33,405 bases of DNA from Sedimentisphaerales bacterium (GTDB lineage Bacteria > Planctomycetota > Phycisphaerae > Sedimentisphaerales > Anaerobacaceae), in contig JAFGTG010000218.1 of the NCBI GenBank assembly GCA_016934255.1, positions 1 to 33,405 on the forward strand. The letters run 5' to 3'. Numbering within the stretch: position 1 is the first letter of the stretch; each line of letters starts with the position of its first letter. A program made the position numbers and the translations under genes. This document shows, in pieces, positions 23,940 to 33,017 of the stretch. The notes beneath the pieces were generated by a model. It searched no databases. It was given only the letters and a program-made list of their open reading frames with translations, and was not told where the DNA came from.

Positions 23940-25763
23940 TTACCTGCCGTATTTTATTTCTAAAGCGGAGATTTGCGCTTCGGTGGCAAAGTCGATTTTA
24001 AGATATTTTGCATTGTTGCCGGGAACGGCACCGAGATAGAGAACTGGTTTGTGGTAGTCGTATTCGCCTTTGCCGACAAAGTAATCCTGGCGCTCGAAGG
24101 TGACCGGATGAAAGTCACGCCCATCAGTCGAAACTAAGAACTTGAAATCTATAATCTCTTTCGGGAAAAACGAAAAGACCTTCCACGAATGAATCGGTCC
24201 TTCGACTTTATAAACGATATACTCCCCGGACTGTCCCCTGAGCCGATGGGCGTCTTCCTTAAAATTTCGCGCCTGTTTGATTTCCAATGATAATTTATTA
24301 CTGTGTTTATGAACGGATTGCATGTCGCGCATCTCATCCACCAGCGTTTTATGAGAAACCCAAACGGGACCGACAATATTCGATGGTTTTGAGATGCCAG
24401 CCGAGTTATGGGCGATGACACGGTAATAATAACGCTTACCCATATCGACACCCACATCGTTAAATAATGGCCGATATTGAAGCGCGGCGTCGGATAGTCC
24501 GCATTTTGCCGCCAGCCACGGGCCGTCTTTATGCTGTGCTCTTTCTACGATGTAGGTCTGAGCACCGGCGCTTCCCTGCCAAGAAATCGCAGCCACATCG
24601 TCAATATCCAGCAAAACCGGCGGCGCCGGCTTTGCAATCGGCGGGGCGGAAATGCCTCGAATCTCGAAGGCTTTCCGACGCATCAGATCGAGCAGTCCCG
24701 TCTCATCGAATGCGGCGGTGGAGGCGAAGCCGGGCCAATGATAGGACTTGAACAGATCGCCGCCGTAAGGTTCGCTGTGCCAATAGAAGCCGCCGTCCCG
24801 GCTGCGATACCGCAACGACCAGATCAGGGCGCCGCTGACATGTTCTTTTATGACGGTTTGAAGAACCTTTTCGACCGCATCGGTAGGAATGAAGCCGAAT
24901 TCCCCCACAAAGTAGGGCTTTTTGCCGCGTGCCTTAACCATATTTCGTTTAATCTGGCCGATCGTTTCCGTGGGATTTTTTGAATAGTGGTGCGTTGTCA
25001 CCAGATCGATATTTTCATCCTGAATCGATTCGTCCCGCAAATTTGTCGTATGGTAGCCGTCAAGAACAAGATGATTCCCGTCAAGGCTCTTGATATACGC
25101 GGCGGCTTTCGCCGTCCATTCATGGGGACAGACAAGCTCGTTTCCCGTTTCCCAGGCCAGGATCGCCTTATCGTCACGGTACGTGACACCCGTCACCGAA
25201 TTCGTTCGGTTGATGACGAAGTTTACGATACGCTTATAATCCTCGAATAATTCCGGATCGGTCCAAAAGTCTTTGGCGTTCTTGCCTCTAAACGCCGCCG
25301 CGGCTCCGATGCCTCCCCACCATTTCCAGTTATCGATGAAAGGAAAAATGACGCGCAGGCCTTTGCGATTGGCCACGGCTAACACCATATCGAGCGATTT
25401 GAACGCCTCGTCGTTAAATTGCCCCGGGCCGAGGATATGCCGGGGAATATTCGGATCTTCACCCTCAACACGAAGGGATAAGGTATAGGTACGCACGACC
25501 TGGCCGCCCATCTGCCTGACGGCTTCAAGCGCATCGGCAATCTCGAACTCGTTCGTCAGCCGCCACGGATTCGTTTCGGTGAAGGGCATATTGTCTTCGT
25601 TGTAGTGCAAGCAGGGGATGTTGAAGCTGATGAATCGAAGCTCGCCGTTCTCATCCATCAGCTTGTCACCTTCCCGATAGACGAATTGAGTGAAAACACG
25701 TTCAGACGCCGGCGAATTTGTAATACATGACAGAAATAATAAAGCGATGAATATCCTCTTCAT
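23940..25763 (-). CDS. Exported GH5-like glycoside hydrolase (beta-mannanase-type) with Fn3 domain
   Basis: A 607-residue secreted protein with signal peptide MKRIFIALLFLSCITNSPAS. The catalytic TIM barrel spans about 25-370. The acid/base is probably Glu209 in ILAWETGNEL and the nucleophile Glu288 in YFVGEFGF, as in clan GH-A; IDNWKWWGGI and THHYSKNP are further barrel motifs. The layout is closest to fungal/plant-type endo-beta-mannanases of GH5. A fibronectin type III-like domain (about 380-470) follows, with phrases TYIVERAQHKDGPWL and YYYRVIAHNSAG. A C-terminal discoidin-like beta domain ends with YLKIDFATEAQISALEIKY. AAGGGA precedes the ATG. Exact substrate is not readable; mannan or a related plant or algal glycan is likely. 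Confidence 0.85.
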   Translation of the reverse strand: MKRIFIALLFLSCITNSPASERVFTQFVYREGDKLMDENGELRFISFNIPCLHYNEDNMPFTETNPWRLTNEFEIADALEAVRQMGGQVVRTYTLSLRVEGEDPNIPRHILGPGQFNDEAFKSLDMVLAVANRKGLRVIFPFIDNWKWWGGIGAAAAFRGKNAKDFWTDPELFEDYKRIVNFVINRTNSVTGVTYRDDKAILAWETGNELVCPHEWTAKAAAYIKSLDGNHLVLDGYHTTNLRDESIQDENIDLVTTHHYSKNPTETIGQIKRNMVKARGKKPYFVGEFGFIPTDAVEKVLQTVIKEHVSGALIWSLRYRSRDGGFYWHSEPYGGDLFKSYHWPGFASTAAFDETGLLDLMRRKAFEIRGISAPPIAKPAPPVLLDIDDVAAISWQGSAGAQTYIVERAQHKDGPWLAAKCGLSDAALQYRPLFNDVGVDMGKRYYYRVIAHNSAGISKPSNIVGPVWVSHKTLVDEMRDMQSVHKHSNKLSLEIKQARNFKEDAHRLRGQSGEYIVYKVEGPIHSWKVFSFFPKEIIDFKFLVSTDGRDFHPVTFERQDYFVGKGEYDYHKPVLYLGAVPGNNAKYLKIDFATEAQISALEIKYGR

Positions 25764-25859
25764 TGTCCCTTACCTTTCAACGATTTCACAATCATGAATT
25801 CACTCTCCCCCCCCAACTCACAGACATGATATAAAATATAACCGGAAGGGACGCGAAAC

Positions 25860-27086
25860 TCAATATTTATCATTCATAACCGGGATATCCCCAATCTGAC
25901 CTATCTCAGCGAAAATACCGTACCGCGAGGCGTCCTGGTCGTCGCTCTGCCAAACCGTCACGAACGTGCCGATCTCACTGATCGCAACGGATGGATAGCG
26001 ATGGTCGCCTTCGATAAATGAATTGATAAGAAATTCTTCGCCAACGGATTCGCAAAGGCTGTTGAAACACTGACCGAATATATCCCGCTCGTTCACATTC
26101 GGATCAATTGGGCTTTCCCATACAATCATAAAATCGTATAGATTGTTCATAGCTACCTGAGGATAGCATTGGGGGCCATCAATGTTTGTATTAACGAGAA
26201 ACTGCTCGCTAAACGGCTCGCCATTCGGATCGAACAGACGGGCGTGAATATCGTCCAGGCCGGCAAGGTCCGGATCGCCATCCCAGACCACCACAAAGTA
26301 ACCTTCCGCATTCATCGCAATCGATGGTCTGGTAACGGAGCTAACTGGGATTGTGCTGACTTCAAACGTATCGGATCTCGCCAGGCCATCAGCATCGAAT
26401 AACCTGGCTAAAATCGTATTATGACTCCGATCATCCAACCAGGCAACGGCGAAACGGTCATTCGCATCCGCCGAGACGACGGGATAACGACAGACCGCCG
26501 GTTCCTCATTGACCATAAACACCTCCTCCAATTGCACCCCATTGCTCTCGAATATCCGGCCGCATATCGCCTTTTTACCTGCTTCAGGCATGTTTTCACT
26601 CTCCCAAACCACGACAAATGTGCCGTTCCCACCCATCGCCACATCGGGATAGCGTTGCTTACCACTCGTTACGTGATTAACGAGGATTTCATCGCCAAAG
26701 GGAACACCATTCGGATCAAAACATTGGACGAAGATATCCTCCTCATCGTCGTCGTTAAACCCCGGCCCATGCCAGGCGACGACGAATCCGGCTGTGGCAT
26801 CCATCGCCACAGCCGGTTCCGTCTGGTTTCCAGAGGAGGTTGTATTGATTTGAAATTCCTCTCCGAGCGGACCACCATTTAGATCGAATCGTCGGCCGAA
26901 AACGCCGTTTGAGCTGCCATCCTGGCCGTAACTGCTCCAGACGACCACGAAATTCCCACCCGGCGCCATCGCGATATTCGCATTCTTCTGATCGTTCGTC
27001 GTATGCGTATTCACCTGAAATTCCGCAAGACAAAATCCGGCCCAAGATACACTCAATACCAGAAAATAAACATATCCCGCTTTCAT
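25860..27086 (-). CDS. Secreted seven-repeat beta-propeller-like protein
   Basis: A 408-residue exported protein with signal peptide MKAGYVYFLVLSVSWAGFCLA. The mature chain is seven tandem repeats of about 50-56 residues with the pattern PxVAMxxxGxFVVVWxSxxxD followed by IfgRxFDxNGxPxGEEFxVN. The first residues of the mature protein (FQVNTHTTNDQ) match the last strand of the repeat and the C-terminus stops before it, which is the closure expected of a seven-bladed propeller. No catalytic motif is recognised. The ATG at 27086 has GGAGGTGA 4 bases upstream, one of the strongest ribosome sites in the window; an in-frame start at 27116 is disfavoured. A minus-strand promoter candidate is at 27249-27277. 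Confidence 0.8.
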   Translation of the reverse strand: MKAGYVYFLVLSVSWAGFCLAEFQVNTHTTNDQKNANIAMAPGGNFVVVWSSYGQDGSSNGVFGRRFDLNGGPLGEEFQINTTSSGNQTEPAVAMDATAGFVVAWHGPGFNDDDEEDIFVQCFDPNGVPFGDEILVNHVTSGKQRYPDVAMGGNGTFVVVWESENMPEAGKKAICGRIFESNGVQLEEVFMVNEEPAVCRYPVVSADANDRFAVAWLDDRSHNTILARLFDADGLARSDTFEVSTIPVSSVTRPSIAMNAEGYFVVVWDGDPDLAGLDDIHARLFDPNGEPFSEQFLVNTNIDGPQCYPQVAMNNLYDFMIVWESPIDPNVNERDIFGQCFNSLCESVGEEFLINSFIEGDHRYPSVAISEIGTFVTVWQSDDQDASRYGIFAEIGQIGDIPVMNDKY

Positions 27087-27248
27087 GAAATCACCTCCAT
27101 CCCAACCATTTTTCATATCAAAACGGCAAAAACCTGTATTTAACGCTAAATAATCCAGCGCATACTATCCCTTTCTATTTGGTTAGGGCGAAATTGGAAC
27201 CTGAAATGTTGATGGTTAAAATGGAAAATTATGAAGAAAAGTTAAAAA

Positions 27249-27277
27249 ATTATCTTGACATTTCACTTTGTCATCAA
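27249..27277 (-). promoter_or_regulatory. Candidate promoter of the seven-repeat protein gene
   Basis: Minus-strand TTGATG (27272-27277) and GATAAT (27249-27254) with a 17-base spacer in an A/T-rich gap. The start would be near 27242, giving a leader of about 155 bases. Confidence 0.45.
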
Positions 27278-27313
27278 TTCCGATGATTCGCTTTAATCAA
27301 TGACTAAATGTCT

Positions 27314-28129
27314 TCATTTTTTTACATTACTCATTGACGAAACGATAACGGCCACCAACGGAAAATGATCGCTCGCGTCAACGGGTGTTACCTTGGCCGC
27401 CGTACAGGCCAAATGCCGGCTGTACAAAATATGATCATACCGATTTTTCAATTTGATTCCGGTTGATACTTTCCATTCCCACGTATTGATATATTTATCG
27501 TAGAGGCTCAGTGCGTCTGTAAATCCCTGCTCGATCAACTCCCGTATCGCCTTGCTTTTTTCGCTCTCATTAAAATCGCCGAGAATGATCAATGGTTGCT
27601 TTTTATTTATACGGTCTATGAATTCATGAAGTTCTTTACAATGAATATCTTCCGCCGAAAAGTATGCCCCGACACTCACGGTTCCCTGATCTGAAAGCGG
27701 GGGGCGTAAATGGACATTCAGTATCTGAACGAAACCGATAGGCGTTCTAACCTCGCAGAGAAGGGCTGGAAACCAACCTTCCTCCGGAAGGATCAGCTCG
27801 GCACTAAGTATTTCGTATCGGGACATGATTCCAATCCCGCCTGCGGCTCCACCCTCGTAAAACGTAGCGTATGGATATTCGTTGGATAAATGAGCTTTAA
27901 GAAAGGATTCCCAGCGTCTATGAGTTTCCTGCAAGCAGATAATGTCAGCCGCTTCGCTCGATAGATACTCCGCTACTTTATCCGGATTGACAAAGCCCCA
28001 GTTGACATTATACGTGACGATTTTAATATGTGCCTGCCGGGGATGAAAGTCGGCCTCGTTTTGGCTTGAACATCCACCTATCAAACATAGGATGTTCAAT
28101 AGCATTATGGACCGGATCAGATTCTTCAT
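27314..28129 (-). CDS. Endonuclease/exonuclease/phosphatase-fold lipoprotein
   Basis: A 271-residue protein of the EEP superfamily, anchored outside the cytoplasm. The lipoprotein signal MKNLIRSIMLLNILCLIGGC ends at Cys20. EEP motifs in order are IKIVTYNVNW, IICLQETH (metal-binding Glu), GGIGIMSR, LNVHLRPP, ILGDFNE (catalytic Asp and Asn) and SDHFPLVA (catalytic His). Members hydrolyse phosphodiester bonds in nucleic acids, sphingomyelin or inositol lipids. Export suggests extracellular nuclease or phosphodiesterase activity. The ATG at 28129 is chosen because it gives a textbook lipoprotein signal, though its ribosome site is weak; in-frame ATGs further upstream give a poorer signal. Confidence 0.85.
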   Translation of the reverse strand: MKNLIRSIMLLNILCLIGGCSSQNEADFHPRQAHIKIVTYNVNWGFVNPDKVAEYLSSEAADIICLQETHRRWESFLKAHLSNEYPYATFYEGGAAGGIGIMSRYEILSAELILPEEGWFPALLCEVRTPIGFVQILNVHLRPPLSDQGTVSVGAYFSAEDIHCKELHEFIDRINKKQPLIILGDFNESEKSKAIRELIEQGFTDALSLYDKYINTWEWKVSTGIKLKNRYDHILYSRHLACTAAKVTPVDASDHFPLVAVIVSSMSNVKK

Positions 28130-28197
28130 CACTGGTTTTCCGCTCAAAACATTCATAGATCGGAAGGACACATCTAACAAACAATATATGATACCCT

Positions 28198-28223
28198 GGC
28201 CGGATTTTCAAGAAAACCCGGCC
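28198..28223. repeat. GGCCGG-type hairpin between two minus-strand genes
   Basis: A 26-base near-palindrome with 12-base arms (28198-28209 and 28212-28223) and one mismatch, core GGCCGG and CCGGCC. No T-tract follows on either strand, so it is not a standard terminator. A similar GGCCG hairpin lies at 30893-30916. Confidence 0.6.
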
Positions 28224-28318
28224 TATGAATGATCCAGTCGTGCTATCGTGTCCACCGTTCTTCACGCCAATCGCTCAATCCAGAATTTTGTTATTCGTAT
28301 TGCGTCTTTGGATTCGCT

Positions 28319-30754
28319 TTAATAAACTTCGATGGTACCTTCATATGGCCAAAAGTTGTTCGCAGTTATGGTCACCCCATAAATCCCGGCTTCATTCACC
28401 GTAAAAAAAGTGTATCCGTTCTCATCTGTTACCTCTCTGAATGTAATGTCATTAAGCGTCAGTACAACGATAGCATTTTCAACAGGTTTATTCAAGCTAT
28501 CGGCGACATCAACCTCGATATCGCGCGGACCGCGGATTCCATATTGTAAAAACATCTGTAGGTCTCCTGGTTCACGAGTCCAAATCGGCATCTCGGGATC
28601 CCCAAAGAGATTATACATTTCAAAATGCAGTTCCGGACGCACTTTCGTACTATAGGCACTAAATGGATCTGAAACAAATTTGGTTTTCATATAAAACTTG
28701 CCGGCCCAGTTGATCATTCCCAAGCAGCCCGGCCCCGCTTTCTCGAACCAGGTGGGGGACGTCAATGTTCCATCGAAATCAGGCCAAATCGCATCGATCA
28801 TTCCTTTCATCAGATAGTCATTGTCTGCATAACTGCTTCGACTGGCCCCGATAATGGCAACCGCACCGCCATTAGGCTGTCGCAACAAATGTTCGCAGAG
28901 GCACTCATGCGAATTATCAGTCGTATCTTCATACGGTTCGTCGAAAATATCTGTCTCATTGTCGAACCATCCTGTGTCACACCCTATTGAAAAAACAACG
29001 GGTGCTTTAATGTCATTAGCGAGTATCGGGATATCCGTTACATCAAGCGACGGTTGCACCCAGGACGTTCTACTGCCATGACCATTGTAAACCATAAGAA
29101 AACACCCATTCTGAACGACCTTCCAAATTTCGAAGGTATCGCCAGTCCAGGGGAAATCTCCTCTTCGCCCCTTCAAGTAAGACGGCAAGGAGGTGCCATC
29201 TTCAAACTTTTGGGGGCCATAAAAGCAACAACCGCTATAGTCATAGATACGTATAGGATTCAAGCCATTGACGGAAAGATACTCCCAAATCTCTTCAGCG
29301 AATTCGATGATTTTGAAACCCATATCCTCTTGGCCATCTCCGTAAAAATCTTCGAATAGCTGCACGAGACAAACATCCTTATAATAATTGTCAGGAGCTG
29401 AAAATCCGATTTTAGAGGTTTCGTAGATAAGAATCTTGTCGATTACTTGAGTAGCTTGTTGGAGCGTATCGACGGAGAGCCGACCAATGAGAACGTCGGG
29501 GAAATAGTCTACACCGTCCAACCTTGTATAGTGGAGATCCGTTCCAACCCGTCCTTGTTCTTCTTTTTCATGTTTGAGACCGTAGTTGGTTGGCACTATC
29601 GGATTACCCGCATCGTCACCCACATCTCCTATTAGAAGAATATAGGTCGGTACGGGATCCCATTTATCATATGCATTCTGCAGGTAATCTCTAATATCCT
29701 CAGCTTTGATACCCCCCTCCGGATTCTGGTCGTTCATCTCGGAGAGTGTCACCACGCGGGTCATATACCCTTTTCGCCGCTTCCAATCTGCGAGCCTGAC
29801 AATGGGATTATCAGGATCCTCTGAAATGTAGAAGGCGTCCGGAGTGAGTATCAGATAATCAGATCCCGCTTGCTTCTCATTATTCCGGTCCCAAAAGATC
29901 ATGCTTTCCGGTCCAGCGAACCGCACAGGTTTCTTGTAATTCATCACTGTTGCAGAAAGAAGCTGCTCAAACGGTTCAGATAAAAGCCTGGGATCGATGG
30001 ATTCGTTCCGATCAGGCGGATTGTATTCGACCTTCACCGTGATTTTTCTATAGGTGGTAATGACTTTCGAGGCGGGATTATACTGGACGGGATAAAGCCT
30101 GAGAAAAACAATCCGGTGCCCCCGAACGATACCGATGTCTCCGGGGCCTATCGCCGCGGGTTCTGCTGGATAGTTTTCATTCGACTGATAGGCGTCAACA
30201 TCAATAATGAAAAATTCCTCGTTTGGATCATCTTGGCGGGATCGACTGGGTTGTGCTGGATATATATTATATCCTTCGAAGGAATAATACTCTGCGGTGT
30301 CAACGTCTGCTTCAACATTGATTTCTACACCAAGTGGCACTTCTAAAATCTGAGTGAATACAGGCAATTCAGGTAAACCAACCGTGCAAAGCTTGCCACA
30401 CGTGGGGATAGATACCCGGTGAAAGACTTCATTGTCTCGGGCCGCAACCCTAACATCTTCTCTATACATACCGTAAATATCAAAGTTGATGAACAAAACG
30501 TCTGAGCCACTCCTTTCTTCATCGATTCTGGCTCGAGGGGGTGTTCCCGGAGGTGTCGGTGGTACAGGGGGCATAGGAGGGCTTGGCGGTGAAGGGGGAA
30601 CGACCGGCCCAGGTGGCGGTGTTGGGGGCGTTGGCGGTGATGGATCAATCACCCCTGATGCGAATGGGATCCAAATCGGACCATCCTGTGCCCCGACGAC
30701 ATTGAGCATGAACATAACAAACAACATGGAATAACTATATGGTAACGGTTTCAT
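28319..30754 (-). CDS. Gingipain-type cysteine protease (peptidase family C25)
   Basis: An 811-residue exported protease. Signal peptide MKPLPYSYSMLFVMFMLNVVGA is followed by a proline-rich stretch (about 37-73, PP/TPP/SPP units). A C25 propeptide-like domain covers about 75-265. The catalytic caspase-like domain has SDYLILTPDAF, YILLIGDVGD and IGRLSV. The catalytic His559 is in VYNGHGSRTSW and Cys592 in FSIGCDTGWF, the gingipain dyad arrangement. Residues about 725-811 form an Ig-like/carboxypeptidase regulatory-like domain (VENAIVVLTLNDITF). AGGGAG lies 7 bases before the ATG. No C-terminal type IX sorting domain is recognised, which fits a non-Bacteroidota host. Proline-rich spacers between signal and propeptide are unusual for this family. 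Confidence 0.9.
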   Translation of the reverse strand: MKPLPYSYSMLFVMFMLNVVGAQDGPIWIPFASGVIDPSPPTPPTPPPGPVVPPSPPSPPMPPVPPTPPGTPPRARIDEERSGSDVLFINFDIYGMYREDVRVAARDNEVFHRVSIPTCGKLCTVGLPELPVFTQILEVPLGVEINVEADVDTAEYYSFEGYNIYPAQPSRSRQDDPNEEFFIIDVDAYQSNENYPAEPAAIGPGDIGIVRGHRIVFLRLYPVQYNPASKVITTYRKITVKVEYNPPDRNESIDPRLLSEPFEQLLSATVMNYKKPVRFAGPESMIFWDRNNEKQAGSDYLILTPDAFYISEDPDNPIVRLADWKRRKGYMTRVVTLSEMNDQNPEGGIKAEDIRDYLQNAYDKWDPVPTYILLIGDVGDDAGNPIVPTNYGLKHEKEEQGRVGTDLHYTRLDGVDYFPDVLIGRLSVDTLQQATQVIDKILIYETSKIGFSAPDNYYKDVCLVQLFEDFYGDGQEDMGFKIIEFAEEIWEYLSVNGLNPIRIYDYSGCCFYGPQKFEDGTSLPSYLKGRRGDFPWTGDTFEIWKVVQNGCFLMVYNGHGSRTSWVQPSLDVTDIPILANDIKAPVVFSIGCDTGWFDNETDIFDEPYEDTTDNSHECLCEHLLRQPNGGAVAIIGASRSSYADNDYLMKGMIDAIWPDFDGTLTSPTWFEKAGPGCLGMINWAGKFYMKTKFVSDPFSAYSTKVRPELHFEMYNLFGDPEMPIWTREPGDLQMFLQYGIRGPRDIEVDVADSLNKPVENAIVVLTLNDITFREVTDENGYTFFTVNEAGIYGVTITANNFWPYEGTIEVY

Positions 30755-30892
30755 TTTTTATCTCCCTGGTATCAACTATTCTGGTTGTTGTTCAACTAAT
30801 CAGACTATGTCTTTGACAAAGATAGTTTTTCAGAGACTCCTTGTATTGAGCCAAAACATCTTCGAAGGAACATTATGCAACAAGACGGCGCA

Positions 30893-30955
30893 GGCCGACT
30901 TTATTCCAAGCCGGCCTTGCACGCCATCACCAACTGCAAAACACCATATGGTGTT
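30893..30955. repeat. Intergenic hairpin plus 16-base perfect palindrome
   Basis: Two elements in the 279-base gap between minus-strand genes. A hairpin with 9-base arms (30893-30901 and 30908-30916) has one mismatch and a GGCCG/CGGCC core. A perfect palindrome AACACCATATGGTGTT lies at 30940-30955. Neither is followed by a T-tract. The palindrome could be an operator for the C25 protease gene, or part of a 3' structure of the upstream gene. Confidence 0.55.
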
Positions 30956-31033
30956 CATTTATTCCATATCATGCGTCGTTTCCGAAAAGATCGTCCAGAA
31001 GCTCATAAATTCTGAGGGAGCTTACTACCAAGT

Positions 31034-32182
31034 TTACGGATCCTTATCTACCAGAAATACGACATAACCGGTATCACACCTTTTGTAATCACACCACGGA
31101 ACGTAGTTTCTATTGACGCTGATCATTCCCATGTCATCATCGCCATCCAGTATCGAAAAACCGAAACCAAAGCCGGCAATGGTAAAGCCAATATGGACTT
31201 TCGAACCGCCGCCGTCTTCTTCCCAGAAATCGAAGCAGGTGAAAGGATGGTAATTGGCATTGTTGTAATAGAAATACATCGGATCACTGTGGGATTCCCC
31301 CAGGTAGTACCACTTTCCTTCATAGTTCACTTTTTTCAAGTTGACTCTGTGCTTGATGAGTGTATTTGGACTTGATCCCGTGTAGAGTTGTCCGACCAGC
31401 ACATAAACCTCCGCTTTGCCTCTGATCCAGGGTTCCTGATCGTCTCTCAGATAAATCCACGGCACACCGATATAGGAATTGGTGTCATTCGAATCCGGAG
31501 CTACACCGTCCACTTCTTCGGGAGGCTCATCCGTCTGCGACCACAAACCCATCTCATTGGGATCGAGTGCTTCAGGATCCTCGTTGAGGCTGACGACAAG
31601 TACGGGCGTATTCGGAGGATCGGCATTGCTCCTACAATCCAGAATACGAGGCTCGCCGGTCTCGACATGGTAGGCGATTGTGTAGAATAAATCCTCGTCA
31701 GTCCCGATCGGGCCTGATGCGATTAATACATTTGGATCCCCGTTCCATTTTTGTCGATGCGCTTCGACGGGCAAATAGAAATCGAGAGCAGCTGCCGATC
31801 TCTGTCCTTCCCCACGAACACTATTTGGATCTCTCGACATCTCACTCGATATGACGTTAATCTGTGTTCCTATCTCATCAAAGCTTCGACTCCTCTCAGA
31901 AACATTCGTTCCTCTGGCACGATCCCTCTCTCTGCTTCTGGTGATCGTGTTCGCCAGATCAAGTATTTTCTCTGAGTTGCGCGCTGTTTTGACATTCTCG
32001 AAAATGAACTGCCGAAAATCACTGTCTTGGAGCGGTTTATAAAGTTGGAATGCTATTTCATCAAGGCTCTTGTTGATTGTTTCAACCTGGTTTGAATCCA
32101 AGGCCAGAACGTACGGCGGTGAGAAACAAATCATTATGAACAGGCTAAAATACAAAAGCTGGTGAAGTTTTTCGGTAGACAT
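31034..32182 (-). CDS. Secreted protein of unknown function
   Basis: A 382-residue exported protein with signal peptide ending PPYVLA before LDSNQVET. The N-terminal part (about 30-130) is helical and charged (FRQFIFENVKTARNSEKILDLA). The rest is beta-rich and acidic, with WIYLRDDQEPWIRGKAEVYVLV, FDFWEEDGGGSKVHIGFTIAGFGFGFSIL and a final YKRCDTGYVVFLVDKDP. Four cysteines could form two disulphides. I do not recognise the family. The ATG at 32182 has GGAGGT 6 bases upstream, so an in-frame start at 32200 is disfavoured. It is the first gene of a minus-strand run with the C25 protease. No catalytic motif is visible. Confidence 0.75.
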   Translation of the reverse strand: MSTEKLHQLLYFSLFIMICFSPPYVLALDSNQVETINKSLDEIAFQLYKPLQDSDFRQFIFENVKTARNSEKILDLANTITRSRERDRARGTNVSERSRSFDEIGTQINVISSEMSRDPNSVRGEGQRSAAALDFYLPVEAHRQKWNGDPNVLIASGPIGTDEDLFYTIAYHVETGEPRILDCRSNADPPNTPVLVVSLNEDPEALDPNEMGLWSQTDEPPEEVDGVAPDSNDTNSYIGVPWIYLRDDQEPWIRGKAEVYVLVGQLYTGSSPNTLIKHRVNLKKVNYEGKWYYLGESHSDPMYFYYNNANYHPFTCFDFWEEDGGGSKVHIGFTIAGFGFGFSILDGDDDMGMISVNRNYVPWCDYKRCDTGYVVFLVDKDP

Positions 32183-32982
32183 GATATTACCTCCATGCAA
32201 AAAATTGTGAAATTACGGAAACCAGTTAATACCTGAACATTCAATGCCGTGCGATCGTTTTTTGGTCAGGATACTCTATTTTCACATTCGCCTTCACCCC
32301 CATAATCCAGGAAGGTAAGAGTCAAATTACACCCTTTCCCCTATCAACCCCTAAGCCCCCATATGCCTGATGACAACTTGCTTATTTATCGCATATCTTC
32401 GGCTTTTGGATGATACGAAGCATCACGATCTCACGGCTACGATACGAAATAAGTCTCTGGGGAAAAAACGGCGGCCCTCTGGGGAGCAATCCGGTTACTC
32501 TGGGAAACTTATCGTGTACGGCATAAACAGACATCTGCATCTCCCTCTACAGCGTCGGTTTAACGAATCTCAGATCGTGCTTGCTTATCCCATTTTCTGT
32601 GGATTCATCAAATAGGAAATAATGATTCCCATTAAATAAGACAGCACGCCTTGAAATACATATAAAACATCTATACCTTAAAGCGTCGTAATCAAACCGA
32701 TCCCGCGCAGAAAAACTACCCCTCTTCGGATAATTTTAAATTCCGCCTTTTTGTCAATGTCGCCATCGATGCCCTATGGCTATATCTCGTTCGTTATTTT
32801 ATAAGTCCATTCCATAAGATATGTCAATTGTGGTGACTACGTATTTTTTGTCTAACCCCGAAAATAAGCTTTCGACAACTTCCGCGTTTCTGGCGGTTTT
32901 ACTCGAAATATCGAACATTTTTACCCTGTTCAGCGTAGAAAGAAACGGTCCGAAAAATATTAAAATTTTTTTTAAAAATGTA
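32183..32982. other. Gene-poor region
   Basis: About 800 bases with no supported gene. Small frames on the plus strand at 32370-32615 and 32821-33051 have no ribosome site and no recognisable content. A minus-strand frame at 32382-32534 (about 50 residues, MSVYAVHDKF...) has GGAG 6 bases before its ATG but no other support. The stretch 32951-32982 is A/T-rich and acts as a likely upstream promoter element for the small RNA candidate. Confidence 0.5.
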
Positions 32983-33011
32983 TTGACGGACCGTCGATAT
33001 TGGAATAAAAT
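32983..33011 (+). promoter_or_regulatory. Strong sigma-70-type promoter with A/T-rich upstream element
   Basis: TTGACG (32983-32988) and TAAAAT (33006-33011) with exactly 17 bases between. Immediately upstream, 32951-32982 is almost pure A/T with A- and T-tracts, like an UP element. Such promoters usually serve stable RNAs. No gene with a ribosome site follows. Confidence 0.65.
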
Positions 33012-33017
33012 TGGAGA

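Noticed and set aside
30486-30734. Gly-rich plus-strand frame (GGVGGTGGIGG)
   Set aside because: Mirror image of the proline-rich codons of the C25 protease gene.
32370-32615. Plus-strand frame of 81 residues
   Set aside because: No ribosome site and no recognisable protein character; region appears non-coding.
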